The notes under the pieces were generated by a model, which did no database searches, had not been told where the DNA came from, and saw nothing but the letters and a program-made list of their open reading frames with translations. This document shows positions 1 through 9,267 of a stretch of 64,000 nt of DNA, one piece after another. The position numbers and the translations under genes are program-made. Every line of letters starts with the position of its first letter. Within the stretch, counting starts at the first letter, position 1. The stretch comes from Eubacterium sp. (GTDB lineage Bacteria > Bacillota > Clostridia > Peptostreptococcales > Anaerovoracaceae): positions 175,151 to 239,150 of the forward strand of contig JAFWHX010000015.1 of the NCBI GenBank assembly GCA_017533915.1, written 5' to 3'.

Positions 1-365
1 GTCGCCGGTACAGTCTCCTTTAATGCCAGCATGTGGCCGTACTTGCAAGGATCCTTAAAGAGTACTTCCATCTTTAATTCTTCCAGATATGCATCGATAT
101 CTACCGGGATAGTCTGAAAGCCTTTGCCGTCGACGTATACTGTCATATTAATAAAACCGCTGTCATATCCTTGTAAACTGATTATGTCATCAGCAAATGA
201 AACACTGCTGTCGCTGCCTGTGATCCCTTCTAAGGAAACAATATCGCAGAAATCGGAATCTATTACCACAGAAGCTTTGATGTCATCCGACGTCGAATCG
301 AAAGTGAAGCTGTCACTATCCTCAACAAGCAGTGCAATTGAAGCTGGAGAATCTTCATCTTCACT
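1..365 (-). CDS. Partial hypothetical protein, start codon not found
   Basis: An open minus-strand frame runs from 365 off the left edge and translates to about 121 residues rich in Asp, Ser and Glu, with a hydrophilic composition typical of real coding sequence. No ATG, GTG or TTG starts it close to the upstream stop (TAA at 366-368). A good ribosome site (GGGAGGG) does precede a GTG at 364, but that start is in another frame and stops after about 30 codons, so a frameshift or decay near the 5' end is possible. I do not recognise the family. The plus-strand 81-codon frame over the same bases is judged its shadow. Confidence 0.4.
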
Positions 366-406
366 TTAATTTTTCCCTCCCATTACCACAAACTTTATAA
401 AATAAA

Positions 407-454
407 AACCAGTTCAGTACTGCTAACAGAAAAATTCAGTAATACTGACTGGTT
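407..454 (-). terminator. Rho-independent terminator after the solute-binding protein gene
   Basis: AACCAGTTCAGTA (407-419) pairs almost completely with TACTGACTGGTT (443-454), and on the minus strand the stem is followed by a T-rich run (TTTTTATTTT). It fits as terminator of the operon ending at 520. A promoter-like pair on the same strand (TTGTAA, 484-489; TATAAT, 461-466; 17-base spacer) sits just upstream, so the hairpin could instead begin the leader of the partial gene to the left. Confidence 0.7.
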
Positions 455-519
455 GTTATAATTATAATAGCATTGAGAAATGTTTACAATAGTTTTTATC
501 TATATATCACCTGTTCTTA

Positions 520-1815
520 CTATTTGGAGAATTTGCCATAATCAGCAATAGCCTCATCTACGGTCATCGCACCGGTGCCGACCCCGTAAACAGCCTGTCT
601 CATCTGTATCATTGCATCATCCGTCAATCCAATTACTTCCGGAGACAGGATCCTGGATTCCGGAACATCACCGAATGCAGCATACATGTTATCAAAAGAC
701 AGATCTTTGGTCGGCGACATAAGCCCCTTGTTCTGCGCCATCTCGTTCAGCTCCTGTGATGTTATGAGGAAACGCATGAATTCGTTGACCATGTCCAGAT
801 TCTGGCTGTCTTTGTTGACAGAGAACTGCAGGTTCGGCATGTCGAGGAAGTAAGCTCCGTCATCTGATACTGGGATAGGAACAAATGTGTATTCAAATGG
901 GTCTGCGATGAATGCCTCGGAACGGCTCTCACGCTTCTTTGTACCGGAAACAGTATCTCCGGAGCATGTCATCATAGGTACGTCACCTTCAAAAAAGCGA
1001 AGTATCACGCCTTCATAGTTGTCCCCGATCTCTGCACAGGCATCAAGATCTACATGGCAGTCTTTCAGGAACTGCTCGGTCTTTTCAAGAGAAGACCGCA
1101 TATATTCGCCTGCCGAAGGATCAAGAGCATTGAGCTTTTTGACAGCTTCTGCATCATCTGCCACGGCTCCGCAGAAGAACGGATATATAGTTACCGTAAA
1201 GATCGAAGTCGTCTCCTCGTTGGAAAAGCCCATTATCGGGCTTTTATAGCCCTTCTCATAAAATGCATCACACACTTCCACCAGCTCCTGATAGGTAGTT
1301 GGAACAGTCAGACCTTCTTTTTCAAAAAGGTTTTTGTTCACGAGCATGCCGTAAGTATTCGAGAAGATCGGAACCATCGGAAGCGTATCGTCGTCCGTAT
1401 TCAGAATGATATTGCTGCGGATACAGTCAAAATCCAGCCCGAGTTCAGGATCGGACAGATCCTCTCCATGATCTATAGAAGACTTATACTGATCCCTGCC
1501 ATACATCCAGGAGTTATTCACATAGATATCAGGAGCATCATTCCCGTCAAGAACCGTGCCGATCATGTTGTTATAATCATCGACCTTCGTGAACACCAGT
1601 TCAACATCAGGATAATATTCATTAAAACGGTCAAATTCGGATTCCAGCGCCTCAAAATTGTCGTATCCGCCGACAACAGTGATCTTGCAGCTAGCAGATG
1701 TATCCAGCGAAGGCTTGAAGCCTTCCTCTGCTGCCGCTTCCTGCTTTTCTGAGCCACATGCCGCCAGACCAAGTACCATCAGCACCGCTAAAAGCATACA
1801 TATCGTTTTTCTCAT
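520..1815 (-). CDS. ABC transporter solute-binding lipoprotein, family 1 (sugar type)
   Basis: The 431-residue protein starts with a lipoprotein signal peptide whose lipobox is LAAC with the modified cysteine at residue 20, so the mature protein should be anchored outside the membrane. The rest has the layout of family 1 extracellular solute-binding proteins that deliver carbohydrates to ABC transporters: an early GGYDNFEALESEFDRF stretch and an aromatic- and Asn-rich ligand region (APDIYVNN). No permease or ATPase gene is adjacent. Its start overlaps the end of the upstream sensor kinase gene by four bases, so the two are translationally coupled. This suggests that the binding protein may feed the kinase as a periplasmic-type sensor subunit as well as, or instead of, a transporter. 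The ligand cannot be read from sequence. Confidence 0.85.
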   Translation of the reverse strand: MRKTICMLLAVLMVLGLAACGSEKQEAAAEEGFKPSLDTSASCKITVVGGYDNFEALESEFDRFNEYYPDVELVFTKVDDYNNMIGTVLDGNDAPDIYVNNSWMYGRDQYKSSIDHGEDLSDPELGLDFDCIRSNIILNTDDDTLPMVPIFSNTYGMLVNKNLFEKEGLTVPTTYQELVEVCDAFYEKGYKSPIMGFSNEETTSIFTVTIYPFFCGAVADDAEAVKKLNALDPSAGEYMRSSLEKTEQFLKDCHVDLDACAEIGDNYEGVILRFFEGDVPMMTCSGDTVSGTKKRESRSEAFIADPFEYTFVPIPVSDDGAYFLDMPNLQFSVNKDSQNLDMVNEFMRFLITSQELNEMAQNKGLMSPTKDLSFDNMYAAFGDVPESRILSPEVIGLTDDAMIQMRQAVYGVGTGAMTVDEAIADYGKFSK

Positions 1816-4352
1816 TTTTGTTCGCTCCTCTCCTTGATTCTTCTTATCTCTTTGATGACTAATTTAATATCTATCGGCTTAGGAATATGCCCGTCCATCC
1901 CTGCGTTCAGACACTCTGTGACATTTTCTGAGAATGCATCAGCTGTCATCGCAATGATCGGAATGGATGAAGCCCAGGAGCTCTCCAGCTTACGGATAGC
2001 TCTGGTCGCATCGAGACCATTCATCTCAGGCATCTGTACGTCCATAAAGATCAACTCATAGCTGCCCTCAGCTGCCTCTCTCATCATATCCACACAGACC
2101 TTTCCGTTTTCTGCGCGGTCAGTAGAGATCCCGTACATTGCAAGCATCGCTGAAATTATCTCCCAGTTGATCTCATTATCCTCTGCCACAAGGATGCGAA
2201 GGCCCTGCAGATCGGAATAATCTTCTTCCGGCTCCAGAGAACTGGACTGCTTCCCGATAAGATCGTTGATCTTATCATAGAGCGTGGAGCGGAAAAGAGG
2301 CTTGCTGACGAAGCCGTTTGCGCCTGCCTCTTTTGCTTCATCCTCAATGTCAGACCAGTCGTACGCAGAAATAAGCAGTATCGGGGTCTTGGTATCTATC
2401 TCCGAGCGGATCCGCCTTATAGTCCCGATGCCATCGATCTCAGGCATTTTCCAGTCCACGATGATAACACCGTAATCACGCCCGGCAAGGTGCCGGTGCT
2501 CTATCATGCCGAGCGCTTCCAGTCCGCTTCTTGCCTGCTCCGTTGAGGCGCCGAGAGATTCAAGAGAATCGACAGCTGTCTGCAGCATGACCTCGTCGTC
2601 ATCCACTATCAGAACATCGATCGGATCAAGCTTCATATCTTCACGCTGTCTGTCGGCTACAGGAATGTCCAGCACAATGGTAAATGTCGTCCCTTTGCCC
2701 TGCTCGCTCTGACAATCGATCGTTCCACCCATCAGGTCTACCATCTGCTTTGTGATCGCAAGACCCAGGCCTGTTCCCTGTATACTGTTGACACGACTGT
2801 CTGTCTGACGTGAGAAAGGCTGATACATCGTCGCCATGAATTCAGGACTCATACCGATACCAGAATCGGCTACAACATAGGTCAGCTTTACACATCCAGG
2901 CTCCGTGCTCTCTTCCTCGCGCAGATCCACATTGATCCGGCCGCCGGGTTCTGTATATTTGATGGCGTTGGAGAGAATATTGATATAGATCTGATTCAGA
3001 CGAAGCTGGTCCGCATACAGATACTCCTTCTCCATCTGATTTATATGGAAGCTGAATTCGATCTTCTTTTCCTTTATCATCGGCTGTGAGATATTCACAA
3101 GATTTTCGACCGTTTCCACAATGGAGAACGTCAGAGGACTCAATTTCAGTTTTCCGCTCTCCACCTTGGATATATCCAGAATGTCATTGATAAGCGTAAG
3201 CAGATGATTGCTGGCAAGACCGATCTTCCGAAGATTGTCCCCTGTTGATTCCACATCACCCAGATTCTTCTCGGCAATAGTCGTAAGACCTATTATAGCG
3301 TTCATAGGTGTACGGATATCATGGGACATGGTGGAGAGGAAATCAGTCTTTGCTCTGTTTGCAGCTTCCGCTTCTCTGACCGCGATCTGAAGCTGCCTGT
3401 TCAGATTCAGCATATATAACAGGTCCAAGATGAACAGGATCAGCAGACCGGCAGAGATGACTCCTGGCAGCAGCCAGTTTTCCGTACCTTCTTTGAGATC
3501 TTCAGCCGGCACAAATCCCAGTAATGTCCAGCCGGCAGTAGCAGTAACAGGAGTAAAGGCAAGTATGCACTCCTGCCCGTGCGAGTCGGTCATTGAAACG
3601 GAGCCTGTCGAAGAAGTGATCCTGTCGTACAGTTCCTTCGACGATGCAGGATCCGTAGGATTATATGATTTATAGAATTCAAAAAAGCTGGAGTTCTTAA
3701 AGCTGCGGCCTTTGAGAATATAATCGCCGTCTGCGTCGATCATAGAAAGCTCAGCGTTCCCGAACTCTTCCTGCGGAAAGACCCATTTCTTTTCGATCTC
3801 AGAGATAGGGATCACCCTGAGCAGGACCGCATCCTTTAATGTATCACTCTGTGGATCGCGAAGTTTGACTTTGTTGCAGAAAGCCAGCGACTGCTCACCG
3901 TTCATCGGGTTGGTGAAAGCGCGTGTAATGTTGATCGACTCACCGATATCATTTATCCAGCTCACATCATCCAGCAGATCCATCCGTTCATAAGAAACAG
4001 CATAGTCATCAGTCGTGCCCTGCTTTGGTTGAGTGGAGAGGCCTGTGAGTGTATCCGTGAAAACCAGATGCGTTGAATTATTCGCAAGTGCATCGGAGTC
4101 ACTGATATACTTTATCGCCTCATCTATTGTCATGGCTTCGTTGTTGATATACTTCGCCCAGACATCACAAATACGCTGCTCGCCTTCCAGATAATTCTCA
4201 GTCACCTGTTCCATAGTGACAGTCGTTTTTTCAAAATGTTCTACCTGTCTATTATAGGAATCCCTGTTTTCAAATCTGGAATATAATACAACGAAAATCA
4301 ATATGGCAGCCATAATGATTACATTGACGATTATAACAACAGTCTTTTTCAT
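1812..4352 (-). CDS. Hybrid sensor histidine kinase with two receiver domains
   Basis: A membrane-bound hybrid kinase of 846 residues. An N-terminal transmembrane helix (about residues 3-25) and a second one near residue 310 bracket an extracellular sensor region of the Cache type. A HisKA domain follows with the H-box SHDIRTPMN (phospho-acceptor His about 344), then a HATPase domain with GTGLGLAIT, and two receiver domains with phospho-acceptor Asp about 633 (VDWKMP) and 771 (MDVQMP). I place the start at the ATG at 4352, preceded by GGAG, not the upstream ATG at 4403, because a promoter-like TATAAT lies at 4412-4417 and would leave 4403 without a leader. No output DNA-binding domain is fused. 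It is cotranscribed with the downstream solute-binding lipoprotein, which is a plausible ligand-sensing partner. Confidence 0.9.
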   Translation of the reverse strand: MKKTVVIIVNVIIMAAILIFVVLYSRFENRDSYNRQVEHFEKTTVTMEQVTENYLEGEQRICDVWAKYINNEAMTIDEAIKYISDSDALANNSTHLVFTDTLTGLSTQPKQGTTDDYAVSYERMDLLDDVSWINDIGESINITRAFTNPMNGEQSLAFCNKVKLRDPQSDTLKDAVLLRVIPISEIEKKWVFPQEEFGNAELSMIDADGDYILKGRSFKNSSFFEFYKSYNPTDPASSKELYDRITSSTGSVSMTDSHGQECILAFTPVTATAGWTLLGFVPAEDLKEGTENWLLPGVISAGLLILFILDLLYMLNLNRQLQIAVREAEAANRAKTDFLSTMSHDIRTPMNAIIGLTTIAEKNLGDVESTGDNLRKIGLASNHLLTLINDILDISKVESGKLKLSPLTFSIVETVENLVNISQPMIKEKKIEFSFHINQMEKEYLYADQLRLNQIYINILSNAIKYTEPGGRINVDLREEESTEPGCVKLTYVVADSGIGMSPEFMATMYQPFSRQTDSRVNSIQGTGLGLAITKQMVDLMGGTIDCQSEQGKGTTFTIVLDIPVADRQREDMKLDPIDVLIVDDDEVMLQTAVDSLESLGASTEQARSGLEALGMIEHRHLAGRDYGVIIVDWKMPEIDGIGTIRRIRSEIDTKTPILLISAYDWSDIEDEAKEAGANGFVSKPLFRSTLYDKINDLIGKQSSSLEPEEDYSDLQGLRILVAEDNEINWEIISAMLAMYGISTDRAENGKVCVDMMREAAEGSYELIFMDVQMPEMNGLDATRAIRKLESSWASSIPIIAMTADAFSENVTECLNAGMDGHIPKPIDIKLVIKEIRRIKERSEQK

Positions 4353-4411
4353 GCTCTGGTCTCCACAAAAACAAGCGTTGCTTGCAGGTATCCAAACATA
4401 CAATATGTTAT

Positions 4412-4439
4412 ATTATACCATCTTTTCTTCCATATTGAA
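4412..4439 (-). promoter_or_regulatory. Putative promoter of the sensor kinase operon
   Basis: On the minus strand TTCAAT (4434-4439) and TATAAT (4412-4417) are separated by 16 bases and lie about 60 bases before the ATG at 4352. The -10 is perfect, the -35 is weak. This supports the shorter kinase start. Confidence 0.45.
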
Positions 4440-4635
4440 TATCTGATCACAGTTTTCAGCTTTTTTAGAGATGCTCTCCTTATATGGTGACATGTAAATC
4501 TTTATACTTTGATCCCAAATACTTCCCATAAGGCAGTATTAAATTCATCACAGGCATAGTAATGCAAAGGGACAAGATCCACGATCTCCACAGGCTGCGG
4601 GACAAAGCTTACCATGGACATCCGCTTAAGCGATT

Positions 4636-5592
4636 CTAATCTGAGATCCTTTCAGGCTCCTCTTCCGGATGGAAGCTGTCTCCGTATGATAAGCCGTACC
4701 CGCGTTCCAGGAAATTCTGATCGGTACCGATCTGGTCGATACTGCCGTACCACGGTGACGGTAGTTTTCCTTCGAAATCTGCGCATCCACACAATACATC
4801 AGAAATACCTTTCCCTTCTGAACCCGGCAGATAACACATAACAGCACTGTCCCACTCATCAAAGTCTTCAGGATCGATGATAACATTTCTGCCTGCAATA
4901 ATGCAGGTAACTGTAGGCTTTCCAAGTTTCTTTGCTTCTTCTATGGCCTTGCTGTTTCCAGAAAGGCCGAGTGCGCCGCAAAGCTCCAGATCCGCAGTAT
5001 CGCCTTCCCACTCTGCATAGGCCTGCTCGCCTACACAAAGCAGTATCACATCGGCATCCTGGGCTTTATTTTTGTCGGTGATGATCTCAATGCCATAATC
5101 ATCAACATAGCTTTCAAAAGCATCCCGAATGGTCGTTACGCCTTCGATTTCCTTCTCTGAATAGCCGCTCCATGCGATAGTCCAGCCGCCGCACTATGCT
5201 GATGCATCATCCGCAGCAGGACCCGTTATATAGACCTTCGTGCCGTCCTTCAGCGGAAGGATCTCTGAATCGTTCTTCAGAAGGACAAGGCTTTCTTCGA
5301 CCAGTTTTTCAGCGACTTTTCTATATTCCAGAGAGCCGGTATTCTTCTGCTTTGTCTCTGTCTTTTCGAGGAAAGGATCTTCAAACAATCCTGCCGCTTT
5401 CTGCTCAAGCGACAGACCTGCAACTATCTCTTCAGGACTCTTTGACGCATATTCAGTACATTTGTAATTGGCGTCCGTGATCGAATACTGTCTAGCTCCA
5501 CCCTCTCTCAGAAAATGCCCGATAAGAAAAAAGCCTGCTGTCGATACCATTATCGCCAGCAACACTTAAACTGATATTGATTTTCTATTCAT
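4636..5592 (-). pseudogene. Decayed GH3 glycoside hydrolase (beta-glucosidase family)
   Basis: One reading frame carries family 3 glycoside hydrolase landmarks in order but broken. The ATG at 5592 has an AGGAG site, encodes eight residues, meets a TAA, then continues in frame with a membrane anchor. It then has the N-terminal SLEQKA block and jumps directly to the C-terminal-domain block LVEESLVLLKND. The catalytic barrel between these, some 300 or more residues in intact enzymes, is missing. A TAG then falls exactly where the family normally has Gln in the Q-CGGWTI motif, after which the frame runs on through CGGWTIAWSG, ILLCVGE and GLSYG to a stop at 4636. Two in-frame stops plus loss of the nucleophile domain make it a pseudogene. 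A short unassigned frame (about 4511-4616) follows it. Confidence 0.85.
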
Positions 5593-5712
5593 GGTGCTAA
5601 GCTCCTTTTAGATATAGTTTATCAGACAATTTCAAACTCTCAATGATACCATCGTAAAGTCAGTCAATTCAGAACTGTCTGAGCTGCAGAACATTGAAAT
5701 CTCAGGGTTAGT

Positions 5713-6186
5713 TTATAGTTCGCACACCATTATGTATTCCTCATCATTCTCATCTATAACATGAAAGCCAACCTTCTCATACATTCGCACAGCATAATTT
5801 TCTTTCTGTACTGCCAGTGATGCTTTCTTGAAACCCTGCGTCTTAAGAAGCGAAAGCATCTCTTCCATAAGTCTTGTACCAATGCCCTGACCGCGATAAT
5901 TATTGTAAAGCGAAATGGCAAAGGATGGTGTATCATCATCCACATGGCCATAATCGTCCATGATTCTCGTCCAGACTGCACCGACAATTTGATCATCAAT
6001 TACTGCGACAAGGCAGTTATCTCCCCGTCGTGTTCCAAAATCATCTGTGTATACCCTCAGTTCAGGCTTTTCGACTATATCTTTCGGCGGAGGTGTTACA
6101 CCTTCCGGTATGAATATAGCCTCAAAAAGAAACACCTTCAGGAGAATGGCCTCATCGTTCCTGAGCGTTCTTATTTCCACTTTCAT
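5713..6186 (-). CDS. GNAT family N-acetyltransferase
   Basis: A 157-residue single-domain GNAT enzyme, expected to move an acetyl group from acetyl-CoA to an amine. The acetyl-CoA motif A is clear as RGQGIGTRLMEEML (about residues 98-111), preceded by a beta strand ending FAISLYNNY and followed by the usual AVRMYEKVGF block near the C terminus. The length is typical for the family. It is flanked by the GH3 remnant and the CPBP protease gene on the same strand; neither indicates the substrate. No leader peptide is present, so it is cytoplasmic. Confidence 0.85.
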   Translation of the reverse strand: MKVEIRTLRNDEAILLKVFLFEAIFIPEGVTPPPKDIVEKPELRVYTDDFGTRRGDNCLVAVIDDQIVGAVWTRIMDDYGHVDDDTPSFAISLYNNYRGQGIGTRLMEEMLSLLKTQGFKKASLAVQKENYAVRMYEKVGFHVIDENDEEYIMVCEL

Positions 6187-6261
6187 GTATTCTCCGATCT
6201 GCCATTTGATTCTTTATCTTCTCCGATGCAGGCAGCTCACCGTACAACTCTTCTGTTTTTT

Positions 6262-7296
6262 TCACTCATTCTCCCTGGCATCCTGCTCGCCGGCTGCGTT
6301 GTCCTCAGCCAGCGCCGCCTTCTTTTCATAGCTCATGGACAGTTCTCCCAGGCGTCCATCCCTTTTCGCAAGTATCAGACATACGACCCCAAGCAAAGCA
6401 TCTATAATTACTGACGGGATGCCACCTTCAACGCCGAATTCATAACTGTAGATCAGATTGCTCACACCATTCACTGCGTCGAGATGGAATATTGAGACCT
6501 CAGATACAAGTCCGCTGTTTGGCAGGCCGAATATGAAATTCTGTGTGAAGTTCCACATCGTATGTATCCCCATTACCATCCAGATGCTTCCCGTATACCA
6601 GCGTACAAGTGAAGCTGAGATACCGAATATAACTATTTCAGCTATGGCGAGAACTGTGACGCCATCGTTAGAAAGGTGGAGCATTCCAAAAAATATGCCA
6701 TTTACCAGCACCGCCACCCAAAGTGGATAATGGATCAGGATCCTCTCATACATGAAGCCTCTGCACCACATCTCTTCAGATGAACTCTGGATGAACACCA
6801 TAAGAAACGCGTATATGAACGTCGGTATCATAGCAGCGCTGAAATCCAGATAGAACTTAAGATCGCCATGGATGACCGCACATAAGATGCAGCCAGAATT
6901 CATTAGAAATCCCAGAAGCAGACCAATCAGCAGGTTCCTGACGGTATTGTTCTGTGACGCTTCATATGTGTCCTCCACGACCGTGACTTTATGATCTTTC
7001 CCAAGGCCCTTAGGTATGAAAGATCTGAGTATGAAATGATTCTTCCTGATAACCGCGCACACGACGACAAGTGTTACCACTGAGCCTAACGTATATGTAT
7101 ACCACTTGTTTATAAATGTCATTGCGGATGTAATGTCCAGGAATCTGTGCACTACTATGTACAATAATTCCGACACAAGACTTCCCAGTATGATATACAG
7201 AACGATCACCAGGAACAATATCCACAGCAGGTTGTTCTCTACGAACCTATGGAACTTTTCTTTTATCACTGCAACAGTCCCTTTACTTGATTCCAT
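6262..7296 (-). CDS. CPBP family intramembrane glutamic endopeptidase
   Basis: A polytopic membrane protein of 344 residues with about eight hydrophobic segments. It carries the three CPBP (CAAX protease/bacteriocin-processing) motifs: EEMWCRG (paired Glu plus downstream Arg, about residue 175), the FGMLHLS His block (about 205) and HTMWNF (about 250). These residues form the intramembrane active site in the family. Members process prenylated or lipidated substrates or give bacteriocin self-immunity; the substrate here is unknown. The C terminus is a charged cytoplasmic tail. It is monocistronic or loosely linked to the acetyltransferase downstream. Confidence 0.85.
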   Translation of the reverse strand: MESSKGTVAVIKEKFHRFVENNLLWILFLVIVLYIILGSLVSELLYIVVHRFLDITSAMTFINKWYTYTLGSVVTLVVVCAVIRKNHFILRSFIPKGLGKDHKVTVVEDTYEASQNNTVRNLLIGLLLGFLMNSGCILCAVIHGDLKFYLDFSAAMIPTFIYAFLMVFIQSSSEEMWCRGFMYERILIHYPLWVAVLVNGIFFGMLHLSNDGVTVLAIAEIVIFGISASLVRWYTGSIWMVMGIHTMWNFTQNFIFGLPNSGLVSEVSIFHLDAVNGVSNLIYSYEFGVEGGIPSVIIDALLGVVCLILAKRDGRLGELSMSYEKKAALAEDNAAGEQDARENE

Positions 7297-7356
7297 GACT
7301 TATCACCTCAATTCTTTTGACCAGCGACAACAATAATACTGTCCCAAAAGGAAATG

Positions 7357-7495
7357 TCAATCGATGATGGCGTAGGGCTCGCCCACCAGGCCGTATTCTG
7401 TATCCATAATCAGGCAGTCACGGGTCTCAATGGACTGCCAGCAAGAGTGCCAGCGCCAGTATCAGGAATAAAATCAGCTTGGATCTCTTGTTCAT
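7357..7495 (-). pseudogene. Short secreted-peptide gene interrupted by a frameshift
   Basis: An ATG at 7495 opens a textbook signal peptide (MNKRSKLILFLILALALLLA) and then stops. One base further the frame continues as ETRDCLIMDTEYGLVGEPY and ends at 7357. A single-base indel near 7430 would join the two parts into a secreted peptide of about 45 residues. I do not recognise the mature part. It may be decayed, a sequencing error, or a site of real frameshifting. Confidence 0.4.
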
Positions 7496-7502
7496 TTTCA
7501 TC

Positions 7503-7670
7503 TTATGTATTCATCTCATTACTGCAATTCAGACCTGTTTGGTTGATACAGATATTTCCTGAGTTTTCTTTCGGCTTCTCAACTTCCAGATCTATCTCGA
7601 CATATCTATCGATTTTATCCCACTTAATAAAACAACCGTCTCCACATGGCTCGATACGTCGATTTTGATG
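7503..7670 (-). pseudogene. 3' fragment of an unknown gene
   Basis: A 55-codon minus-strand frame without a start codon reads as a protein-like, charged sequence (for example GDGCFIKWDKIDRYVEIDLE) and ends just upstream of the signal-peptide gene at 7495. The 5' part is absent; a TGA closes the frame at 7671. It looks like the tail of a gene truncated at the edge of the gene-poor junction. The family is not recognised. Confidence 0.3.
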
Positions 7671-8166
7671 TCAGCGGCCCTCTGCGTTCACGGGAATTAA
7701 TCCACATAGTTCCGTAAGAACAAATCTACCGGATTATGCCTCTGCCTCCAGTCGTGTTCGTTATCGGGAACAAATCAACCGCTGCCCTTCTTCCTTATAA
7801 TAGCCAGCAGGAATGAGGAGCCATTGCCTCAACCCTATTCTTGTGGCGAGTGCATGGGATTTCCATCGTCTCAACCCTAATAGTTCTACAGCAGGCATCA
7901 GGATTCCTTCTCAATCGACTGCACAATCTATCTTATGGTCGTCTTTGATACGTCCCCTATATGTACGTATAGCCCAGAAACGGCCTGGAACGGCTTGTTT
8001 TCTGGGCTTTTTTGTTTTTACGGCGGTTTGCATCATACTGCTCTCTCCCGCAAAATCAGTCGAATGGTGGTCCACCTCAGTGCATCAGCCGCACCGGCGA
8101 CAGCGCGAGCTAAGGAATAATTAAATCGTTCAAGGATAATTAAAAGGTATGGAAACATTAAAAGGT
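7671..8166. other. Gene-poor junction between host genes and the BREX locus
   Basis: No convincing gene is seen on either strand. A 61-codon plus-strand frame at 7935-8120 is overlaid by a terminator hairpin and lacks a ribosome site. Two imperfect copies of CTCAACCCTA lie 42 bases apart (7828, 7870). The A+T-rich stretch at 8120-8165 repeats GGATAATTAAA-like and AAAAGGT words. This is a candidate left boundary of the inserted block, but no direct repeat matching the right end could be found by eye. Confidence 0.4.
7971..8015 (+). terminator. Rho-independent terminator
   Basis: AGCCCAGAAA (7971-7980) pairs with TTTCTGGGCT (about 7998-8008) and is followed by TTTTTTG TTTTT on the plus strand. 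No obvious plus-strand gene precedes it, so it may belong to a lost gene or protect the junction from read-through. Confidence 0.65.
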
Positions 8167-8535
8167 TTAACCCTGAGCGGCATTTTCCTGCGGTATCAGA
8201 TCAAGTCGAAAGCCAACCACGCCATACTGTGCCTGTTCCTCCGGAGAGTAGAACTCTTCCATATCCTTCGGTGAAGCCGCATCTACCTCTTCAGCGCTGT
8301 AACCAAGGTCCTCCAGAGGAAGCGCTCTGTAAAGGTCCTCAAAACTGGCAAACGTATAGATGTCGGTTACCCGTGTCAGCAGAGTATCGTTTGGGTCTTT
8401 CAGACTGATGAAGAGAATCGTATCCCCTGTCTTTATCCTTTTCCTTTTTTCATCATATAACCGCAGTTCGATTACTTTTAAACCATTTCGCAATTTCTCA
8501 AATGGCGTTGCAGTTAGCCGCATGGTATACTCCAT
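8167..8535 (-). CDS. ASCH-domain protein at the end of the BREX operon
   Basis: A 122-residue protein of the ASCH/PUA-like beta-barrel fold. The diagnostic block is near the N terminus: ATPFEKLRNGLKVIELRLYDEKR followed by a charged KTGDTILF segment, where the family binds RNA or modified nucleic acid. The start at 8535 has a strong GGAGGAAAAGG site. It is 27 bases behind brxA on the same strand and is probably the last gene of the BREX operon. It is not one of the core BREX type 3 genes, so it is either an accessory effector or regulator or an adjacent cargo gene. Its true ligand is unknown. A second ASCH gene lies at 22134. Confidence 0.75.
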   Translation of the reverse strand: MEYTMRLTATPFEKLRNGLKVIELRLYDEKRKRIKTGDTILFISLKDPNDTLLTRVTDIYTFASFEDLYRALPLEDLGYSAEEVDAASPKDMEEFYSPEEQAQYGVVGFRLDLIPQENAAQG

Positions 8536-8562
8536 TCCTTTTCCTCCGGCGAAGCCTACTCG

Positions 8563-9267
8563 CTATTTCAGGGCAACACACAAAGTCGCATCAAATGTGG
8601 AAAGCGTGAATCTCTCGTCCTGCATCAGCTGTTCCTTAGTCACGCGATACTTAAACGGGAACAGGAATGGAAACTCCGTGAGAGATGAGAATGCATAGTA
8701 GCTACTTCCATCTAAAGTCATGGCTACGCGGAGCATGAAGGAAACGACTTCTTCATTGTTGACCTGAATACTTGCTGCTTCCTGCCTTCCGGTCTTCTCT
8801 GATGTAATCCCTCCGATTTCTCGCATTGTGCCCACAATCTTCGCTACGACGGTTTGCAGCGTGCCAGTCTCTCCCCATTCATCAAACATCTTCTGCTTGA
8901 TCTGTGTAGTTGTGATCACGTCCTGAAATCCAAACATTTTTCCCATCAGTTTGGCGATATCCGCAAAAGCCGGGAACACTAATGCTGTCATACACCAGTT
9001 GATAGTGGTAAGCTGGTCCGGGTATTTCATAGCCAGCGCTCGGCCTTCTGCCTGTAGCTTTTCCACACCCTCTGTATCCCGGTACCACACTCTCATGAGT
9101 ATCTCTCTTGCTTTGCGCAGATTGATAGCACTGTCAATCTCGAAAGAAAGGTGCTCATTTAAAGCCGCCTTATACTGTTCCTCTGTAAGGTTTTCTTCCA
9201 ATAAAGCGACGGCTTTTTTAGTCCAGCCCTGTTTTACGACAACATTCATTCCTACCATCTTAGCCAT
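8563..9267 (-). CDS. brxA: BREX protein BrxA (DUF1819-like)
   Basis: A 234-residue soluble protein directly after pglZ, overlapping it by eight bases. In type 3 BREX loci this last position is held by BrxA, a small all-helical DNA-binding protein of the DUF1819 family. The sequence agrees in length, in helical content and in the C-terminal LDGSSYYAFSSLTEFP region. The identification rests mainly on gene order plus size; sequence motifs in this family are weak. It has no transmembrane segment. Another small helical protein of unknown function is the alternative. Confidence 0.7.
   Translation of the reverse strand: MAKMVGMNVVVKQGWTKKAVALLEENLTEEQYKAALNEHLSFEIDSAINLRKAREILMRVWYRDTEGVEKLQAEGRALAMKYPDQLTTINWCMTALVFPAFADIAKLMGKMFGFQDVITTTQIKQKMFDEWGETGTLQTVVAKIVGTMREIGGITSEKTGRQEAASIQVNNEEVVSFMLRVAMTLDGSSYYAFSSLTEFPFLFPFKYRVTKEQLMQDERFTLSTFDATLCVALK

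Noticed and set aside
124-369. 81-codon plus-strand frame at the left edge
   Set aside because: Ser/Leu-rich shadow of the better minus-strand frame; no ribosome site.
4370-4390. Attenuator before the sensor kinase gene (CAAGC/GCTTG plus T-run)
   Set aside because: Stem of only five base pairs; too weak to call.
7828-7892. Possible CRISPR repeat pair with CTCAACCCTA
   Set aside because: Only two imperfect copies, 42 bases apart, similar over about ten bases; no third repeat, no cas genes.
7935-8120. 61-codon plus-strand frame
   Set aside because: No ribosome site, and a terminator hairpin with T-run lies inside it; composition is not protein-like.
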